DNA of 64,000 nucleotides from Inquilinus ginsengisoli_A. Lineage in GTDB: Bacteria; Pseudomonadota; Alphaproteobacteria; DSM-16000; Inquilinaceae. Position numbers and translations under genes: made by a program. The stretch spans positions 372,001 through 436,000 of the forward strand of contig NZ_JAVDPW010000009.1 in the NCBI RefSeq assembly GCF_031453975.1, in the 5' to 3' direction. This document shows positions 59,761 through 64,000 of this stretch, piece by piece (the first letter of the stretch is position 1; the number at the start of each line of letters is the position of its first letter). Below the pieces are notes generated by a model. That model was not told the origin of the DNA, did not search any database, and saw only the letters and a program-made list of their open reading frames with translations.

Positions 59761-60414
59761 TCACCCCGGCAGCACCCGCCAGACCACGGCCTCGCGCAGG
59801 GCGCGGTCCTCGATCTCGACGCTGGTCGGGACCTGGTGCCGGGCGACTTCCTCCAGCCCGTCCTGCGGCCGATAGGCCCGGCCCGGGTCGCCCAGCAGCA
59901 CGGTCTTGCCGGCCCCGGCGAGCCGGCGCAGCCAGGGCATGACCCGGTCCGACATCGGCTTCTCGTAGCAGACGTCGCCGGCGCAGACGATGTCGATGTC
60001 CTCCAGCGCGTCGCCGATCAGGTCGCGCCCGTCGGCCTCGATCACGCAGCCATTGGCGGCCGCGTTCAGCCGGATCGCCGCCACCGCGATGGCGTCGATC
60101 TCGGCCGCGACCACCCGGGCGGCGCCGGCCCGGGCCGCGGCCAGGGCGACGATGCCGGAGCCCGAGGCGAAGTCGAACACCCGCTTGCCGGCCACGCTGC
60201 CCGGGGTGTCCAGGATGTGGCGCGCCACCGCCTGGCCGCCGACCCAGGCGAAGGCCCAGTAGGGCGGCGGCAGGCCGGTCCGGCGCAGCGTCTCCTCCGT
60301 CGCCTCCCACAGGGGCGTCACCTCGGTCGCGAGATGCAGCAGGAACTCGGGCAGCAGCGGCGTGCGGGCCTGCGCCGTGTTGGCGCGGATGAAGGCGTCG
60401 ATGTCGGAAATCAT
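59761..60414 (-). CDS. SAM methyltransferase, METTL20/ETFB-lysine type
   Basis: A 217-residue class I methyltransferase. Motif I is VFDFASGSGIVALAAARAG; then VVAAEIDAIAV and the AGDVCYEKPMSD block, close to the DxxYE of the ETFB-lysine methyltransferase group. Likely methylates a protein lysine, possibly electron transfer flavoprotein. ATG 60414. Confidence 0.82.
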   Translation of the reverse strand: MISDIDAFIRANTAQARTPLLPEFLLHLATEVTPLWEATEETLRRTGLPPPYWAFAWVGGQAVARHILDTPGSVAGKRVFDFASGSGIVALAAARAGAARVVAAEIDAIAVAAIRLNAAANGCVIEADGRDLIGDALEDIDIVCAGDVCYEKPMSDRVMPWLRRLAGAGKTVLLGDPGRAYRPQDGLEEVARHQVPTSVEIEDRALREAVVWRVLPG

Positions 60415-60534
60415 CGCTCTTCCTAGCGCGCAGGGCGGCAATGAGCCATGGCGGTCTTGATGTCCGGCGCCGGAACGTCGAGACTCCGCTGTGACGATGG
60501 CGCAGACCATCGCCGCTATTGGGGGAACGACGAG

Positions 60535-60714
60535 ATGGCGAGCCGCCGTGTTCAGGCCCGGCCGAAGGCGGGTCCGGCCGAAGACGACGTCGGAGACTGT
60601 AGCTCTCCACCCTGCTTCCTGCATGAGATCGACCCGGCCTATGCCGGCCTTGCCCCGCGGCCGCCGAAGGCCAAGCCCAAGTCCGGGGCCGCGAAAGACG
60701 AGGCCGGGACATGA
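60535..60714 (+). CDS. 59-residue protein coupled to DUF488
   Basis: A small basic protein of 59 residues. The core SPPCFLHEIDPAYAGL is compact and striking, the flanks are Lys/Pro/Ala-rich. GGGGGA lies nine bases before the ATG and its stop shares ATGA with the DUF488 start, so the coupling supports it being real. No function is known to me. Confidence 0.72.
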   Translation: MASRRVQARPKAGPAEDDVGDCSSPPCFLHEIDPAYAGLAPRPPKAKPKSGAAKDEAGT

Positions 60715-61052
60715 TCCGGGTCAAGCGCGTCTACGACCCGCCGGAAGAGGGCGACGGCTACCGCATCCTGGTCGACCGCCTGTGGCCGCGCGGCCTGACC
60801 AAGGAAGCCGCGGCGCTCGACATGTGGCTGAAGACCGTGGCGCCGAGCGACGAGCTGCGCCGCTGGACCCACCAGGACCCGGAGAAGTGGACGGAGTTCT
60901 GCAGCCGCTACAACGCCGAGCTGGACACCCACCCCAACGCGATCGCCTTCCTCAGGCAGAAGAGCAAGGACGGCTGGGTGACGCTGCTCTATGCCCATCG
61001 CGACGAGCGCCACAACAACGCGGTGGCCCTGGCCCGCTACCTCGGGGTCTGA
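60711..61052 (+). CDS. DUF488 family protein
   Basis: A 113-residue DUF488 protein: RVYDPPEEGDGYRILVDRLW, PRGLTKEAAALDMWLKTVAP, and LLYAHRDERHNNAVAL. Family function unsettled (a nucleic-acid or sulfur role has been suggested). Stops four bases before ubiA's stop on the opposite strand. Confidence 0.93.
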   Translation: MIRVKRVYDPPEEGDGYRILVDRLWPRGLTKEAAALDMWLKTVAPSDELRRWTHQDPEKWTEFCSRYNAELDTHPNAIAFLRQKSKDGWVTLLYAHRDERHNNAVALARYLGV

Positions 61053-61056
61053 GCGA

Positions 61057-61980
61057 TCAGGCCAGGGCGCGGCCGGCGATGAGGCCGATGAGGACCATCA
61101 GGCCGAACCAGCGGTTCGAGTTGAACTTGGCCAGGCAGTCGGCCGGCCGGTCGGGGATTAGCGTGGCCACCTGCCAGGCCAGCTGCGCCGCGCCGGCGGC
61201 GAGGCACAGCAGGAAGGGCAGGGGCGCCAGCCCGGCCAGGAGGCCGGCCGCGCCGATCCCGAGCACGGTCAGCGCGCAGAAGCCGGCGACCCAGCGCCGG
61301 GCGGCGGCGCCGAACAGCCGTGCCGTCGATTTCAGGCCGATGCGGGCATCGTCCTCGATGTCCTGCAGCGCGTAGATCGTGTCGTAGCTCAGGGTCCAGC
61401 AGATGCCGGCGGCGAAGAGGATCAGCGACGGCAGGGCCAGTTCGCCGGTCACCGCGGTCCAGCCGACCAGCGCGCCCCAGTTGAAGGCCAGGCCCAGGAA
61501 GGCCTGCGGCCACCAGGTGATCCGCTTCATCAGCGGATAGGTGAAGACCACCACCAGCGAAGCGATGCCCAGCCCGACGGTGGTGCCGTTGAACTGGATC
61601 AGGATCAGGAAGCCCAGCAGCAGCAGGGCGATCAGGAACAGCACCGCCCGGGTCGGGCTGACCGCGCCGCTGGGGATCGGCCGGGTGCGGGTGCGCGCCA
61701 CCTGGGCGTCGAAGTCGCGGTCCAGGATGTCGTTCACGGTGCAGCCGGCGCCGCGCATCACCACCGCGCCGATGCCGAACAGCACGGCGTACCACAGGTC
61801 GATCCAGCCGAATCCGGCCGGCCTGGGCGCCATCGCCAGCCCCCACCAGCACGGGTACAGCAGCAGCATGACCGGCTTCGGCCGGTCCAGCCGGCCGAGC
61901 ATCAGATAGGGCCGGACGCCGGGCGGTGCCCAGCGGAGCAGCCGGCTCTGGGGCCGCATGTCGGAAGCGGTGTCGGTCAT
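61057..61980 (-). CDS. ubiA: 4-hydroxybenzoate polyprenyltransferase UbiA
   Basis: A 307-residue membrane prenyltransferase of ubiquinone synthesis. Both aspartate motifs are seen: NDILDRDFDAQVARTRTRPI and DIEDDARIGLKSTA. About eight helices. ATG 61980. Its divergence from rsmE-gshA is a common alphaproteobacterial arrangement. Confidence 0.95.
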   Translation of the reverse strand: MTDTASDMRPQSRLLRWAPPGVRPYLMLGRLDRPKPVMLLLYPCWWGLAMAPRPAGFGWIDLWYAVLFGIGAVVMRGAGCTVNDILDRDFDAQVARTRTRPIPSGAVSPTRAVLFLIALLLLGFLILIQFNGTTVGLGIASLVVVFTYPLMKRITWWPQAFLGLAFNWGALVGWTAVTGELALPSLILFAAGICWTLSYDTIYALQDIEDDARIGLKSTARLFGAAARRWVAGFCALTVLGIGAAGLLAGLAPLPFLLCLAAGAAQLAWQVATLIPDRPADCLAKFNSNRWFGLMVLIGLIAGRALA

Positions 61981-62289
61981 GGTCCTGTCGCCGATGGCGT
62001 GCGCTGGCGCATCAGTAGCGCCGTCCGGGCGATCTGACAAAGCGGGAGATGGCGGCACCGGCGCGTCGCCTCTTCTGCTCGCGGGAACCCCGCCTCGTCA
62101 TTGCGGGCGCAGCGAAGCAATCCATGATGCCGCCTGGCATGGATTGCTTCGTCGGCTGTGCCTCCTCGCAATGACGATGGGGGAAGGCGGCCTCGAAGTG
62201 GGTGCGTCCCAGAGAGCCCCCGGGGCAGCGGCCCCGCCGTCTTCCCAAGGACGCGTTGCCCGCCACCCGGCCACCGGCTAGCTTCGGGC
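61981..62289. other. divergent gap ubiA/rsmE
   Basis: 309 bases. Holds the family A repeat copy at 62098-62174. Promoters for ubiA and rsmE must lie here, but I see no clear boxes. Confidence 0.5.
62098..62174. repeat. palindromic repeat, family A, copy 2
   Basis: A 77-bp element with ends TCATTGCGGG and CTCGCAATGA (9 of 10 paired). Shares GCGCAGCGAAGCAATCCAT and TTCGTCGGCT blocks with the copy at 11901-11985, in the opposite orientation. Confidence 0.8.
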
Positions 62290-63048
62290 ATGACCTCCGA
62301 TGCCCTGCCGCGCACCCGCCTGTTCGTCGACGCCCCGCTGGCCGCCGGGGCGGCGGTGCCGTTGTCCGATGTCCAGGCGCACCATCTGCGCGGCGTGCTG
62401 CGGCTGGCGCCCGGCGAGGGCTTGCGCCTGTTCAACCCGCGCGACGGCGAATGGCTGGCGCGGCTCGATGCGCTGGCCAAGTCGGGCGGCGCCGCCGCGG
62501 TCGAGCGGCAACTGCGGCGGCCGCTGCCGGCCCCCGACCTGTGGCTGTGCTTCGCCCCGGTGAAGAAGGATGCGATCGACGCGGTGGTGGAGAAGGGCAC
62601 CGAGCTCGGCGCCGCCGTGCTCCAGCCGGTGTTCACCCGCTTCACCGATGTCCAGCGGGTCAATCTCGACCGGCTGCGCGCCCATGCCGTCGGCGCGGCC
62701 GAGCAGTGCGAGCGCCTCGATGTGCCGGAGGTGCGCGATCCGGTCCGGCTCGACGCCCTGCTCGCGGCCTGGCCGGCGGGCCGGCGGCTGCTGGTCTGCG
62801 CCGAGGCGGGGGCGGCGCGCCCGATCGCCGAGGCGGCGGTGGAAGCCCGCGGTCCGGCGGGCCTCCTGGTCGGTCCGGAGGGCGGTTTCGACGCCGCCGA
62901 GCTCGACCTCCTGCGCCGTCACGAATTTGTTCGACCGGTCGGCCTCGGCCCTCGTATTCTGCGCGCCGACACGGCGGCCATCGCCGCGCTCGCGGTCTGG
63001 CAGATGCTGGCCGGCGACGGGCGCGACCGGCCGCCGCATCGCCTTTGA
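62290..63048 (+). CDS. rsmE: 16S rRNA (uracil-1498-N3) methyltransferase RsmE
   Basis: A 252-residue SPOUT methyltransferase. The N-terminal PUA-like part (VPLSDVQAHHLRGVLRLAPG) and the knot region with KKDAIDAVVEKGTELGA, LLVGPEGGFDAAEL, GLGPRILRADTAAIAAL fit RsmE. It precedes gshA by 33 bases. Confidence 0.93.
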   Translation: MTSDALPRTRLFVDAPLAAGAAVPLSDVQAHHLRGVLRLAPGEGLRLFNPRDGEWLARLDALAKSGGAAAVERQLRRPLPAPDLWLCFAPVKKDAIDAVVEKGTELGAAVLQPVFTRFTDVQRVNLDRLRAHAVGAAEQCERLDVPEVRDPVRLDALLAAWPAGRRLLVCAEAGAARPIAEAAVEARGPAGLLVGPEGGFDAAELDLLRRHEFVRPVGLGPRILRADTAAIAALAVWQMLAGDGRDRPPHRL

Positions 63049-63081
63049 TCCGACCCCATCCCGACACCCGAGTTCTCGCCC

Positions 63082-64000
63082 ATGTCCGGTCCGCAGACCG
63101 CCAGCGCCGCACCGATCGAGAGCAAGGCGCAGCTCGTCGACTACCTCGCCTCCGGCTCGAAGCCGGTGGAGGATTGGCGCATCGGCACCGAGCACGAGAA
63201 GTTCGCCTTCCGGCTCTCCGACCTGCGTCCCCTGCACTATGAGGGCCCGGACGGCATCCGCGCGGTGCTGGAAGGCCTCGCCGGCTGCGGCTGGGAGCGG
63301 GTCGAGGAAGACGGCAACCTGATCGCCCTGGTCCGCGACAAGGCCTCGGTGACGCTGGAGCCGGGCGGCCAGGTCGAGCTGTCGGGCGCGCCGCTGCGCA
63401 GCATCCACGAGACCTGCGCCGAGGTGGCCGACCATCTCGCCCTGGTGAAGAAGGTCGGAGAGCAGCTCGGCATCGGCATGATCGGCCTGGGCTTCCAGCC
63501 GAAATGGCGGCGCGAGGACATCGGCTGGATGCCGAAGGGCCGCTACAAGATCATGCGCGACTACATGCCGAAGCGCGGCTCGCTCGGCATCGACATGATG
63601 AAGCGGACCTGCACCGTGCAGGTCAATCTCGACTTCGCCTCCGAAGCCGACATGGTCAAGAAGTTCCGGGCCAGCCTGGCGCTGCAGCCGGTGGCGACGG
63701 CGCTGTTCGCCAACTCGCCCTTCATCGAGGGCAAGCCGAACGGGTTCCAGAGCTTCCGCAGCCACATCTGGACCGACACCGACCCCGACCGCACCGGCGA
63801 CCTGCCCTTCGTGTTCGAGGACGGCTTCGGCTTCGAGCGCTATGTCGACTACCTGCTCGACGTGCCGATGTACTTCGTCTACCGCGACGGCCGCTACATC
63901 GACGCGTCCGGCCACAGCTTCCGCGCCTTCCTCAAGGGCGAGCTGCCGGTCTATCCCGGCCACCTGCCGACGCTGAACGACTGGGCCGACCACCTGACCA
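63082..64000 (+). CDS. gshA: glutamate-cysteine ligase (partial, 5' part)
   Basis: The first 306 residues of an alphaproteobacterial/plant-type glutamate-cysteine ligase, the first step in glutathione synthesis. The frame runs off the window with no stop. Family marks: WRIGTEHEKFAF, VTLEPGGQVELSGAPLRSIH, GRYKIMRDYMPKRGSLGIDM and CTVQVNLDF. Starts at ATG 63082, 33 bases after rsmE. Confidence 0.95.
   Translation, partial: MSGPQTASAAPIESKAQLVDYLASGSKPVEDWRIGTEHEKFAFRLSDLRPLHYEGPDGIRAVLEGLAGCGWERVEEDGNLIALVRDKASVTLEPGGQVELSGAPLRSIHETCAEVADHLALVKKVGEQLGIGMIGLGFQPKWRREDIGWMPKGRYKIMRDYMPKRGSLGIDMMKRTCTVQVNLDFASEADMVKKFRASLALQPVATALFANSPFIEGKPNGFQSFRSHIWTDTDPDRTGDLPFVFEDGFGFERYVDYLLDVPMYFVYRDGRYIDASGHSFRAFLKGELPVYPGHLPTLNDWADHLT

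Overview
The window is chromosomal DNA from a high-GC alphaproteobacterium. GroESL carries a CIRCE element, the sigma factors are of EcfG and NrsF-linked type, the helicase/S4/FdxA/CarD block and the ubiA-rsmE-gshA block are typical of the class, and the asparaginase is of rhizobial type. Gene content and codon use fit a free-living, versatile Rhodospirillales-like organism (Azospirillum or Inquilinus type). The genus is an inference, not something the sequence shows. I saw no rRNA, tRNA, CRISPR array, prophage or transposase gene.

Layout. 1-4.5 kb: a minus-strand block of a Suv3-type RNA helicase, an S4 RNA-binding protein, a TerB-like protein, 7Fe ferredoxin and CarD. 4.6-9.9 kb: three tandem paralogous exported proteins of unknown function. 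10-13.8 kb: htpG, a class III cyclase and MlaC. 13.9-17.8 kb: an envelope/stress group (YqjE-like, DUF883, glycine-zipper lipoprotein), then a HisKA_2-type kinase facing an EcfG-like sigma factor that has a textbook general-stress promoter. 18-22.7 kb: acetylpolyamine/HDAC-family deacetylase, K+/H+ antiporter, PyrD and a DUF952 protein. 23 kb: an orphan 72-residue gene behind a near-perfect sigma-54 promoter, tail-to-tail with an MHYT sensor kinase. 25.4-30 kb: a small secreted protein, two Tat-exported alpha/beta hydrolases, a thioredoxin-fold protein and a divergent OhrR/MarR-like repressor with operator repeats. 30-34 kb: a two-component system and a choline/carnitine binding protein with a hotdog thioesterase. 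34-38 kb: a PBP5-type carboxypeptidase, an S24 repressor, a class IV aminotransferase and an FkbM methyltransferase. 38-42.7 kb: a DUF1624 membrane acyltransferase with a cysteine-rich tail, an ECF sigma/NrsF anti-sigma pair, DUF1223, a pair of unknown paralogs behind a Fur-box-like site, and a lone receiver domain. 42.7-49 kb: GH15 glucoamylase, a Gly/His-rich secreted protein, TrmH-family methyltransferase, L-asparaginase, LysE exporter and IclR regulator. 49-53 kb: a translationally coupled aminotransferase-GNAT-phasin-like operon, Usg and a GntR regulator. 53-56 kb: a TRAP transporter. 56-58.2 kb: groES-groEL. 58.4-64 kb: L,D-transpeptidase, a SAM methyltransferase, a 59-residue protein coupled to DUF488, UbiA, RsmE and the start of gshA (cut by the window end).

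Several parts bear on stress. The EcfG-like factor probably activates itself. The groESL promoter combines an RpoH-like promoter with a HrcA operator. NrsF-, Fur-, OhrR- and sigma-54-type signals each sit next to genes without assigned function. Short palindromic repeats (77-144 bp) lie mostly between convergent genes and may serve as terminators or mobile non-coding elements.
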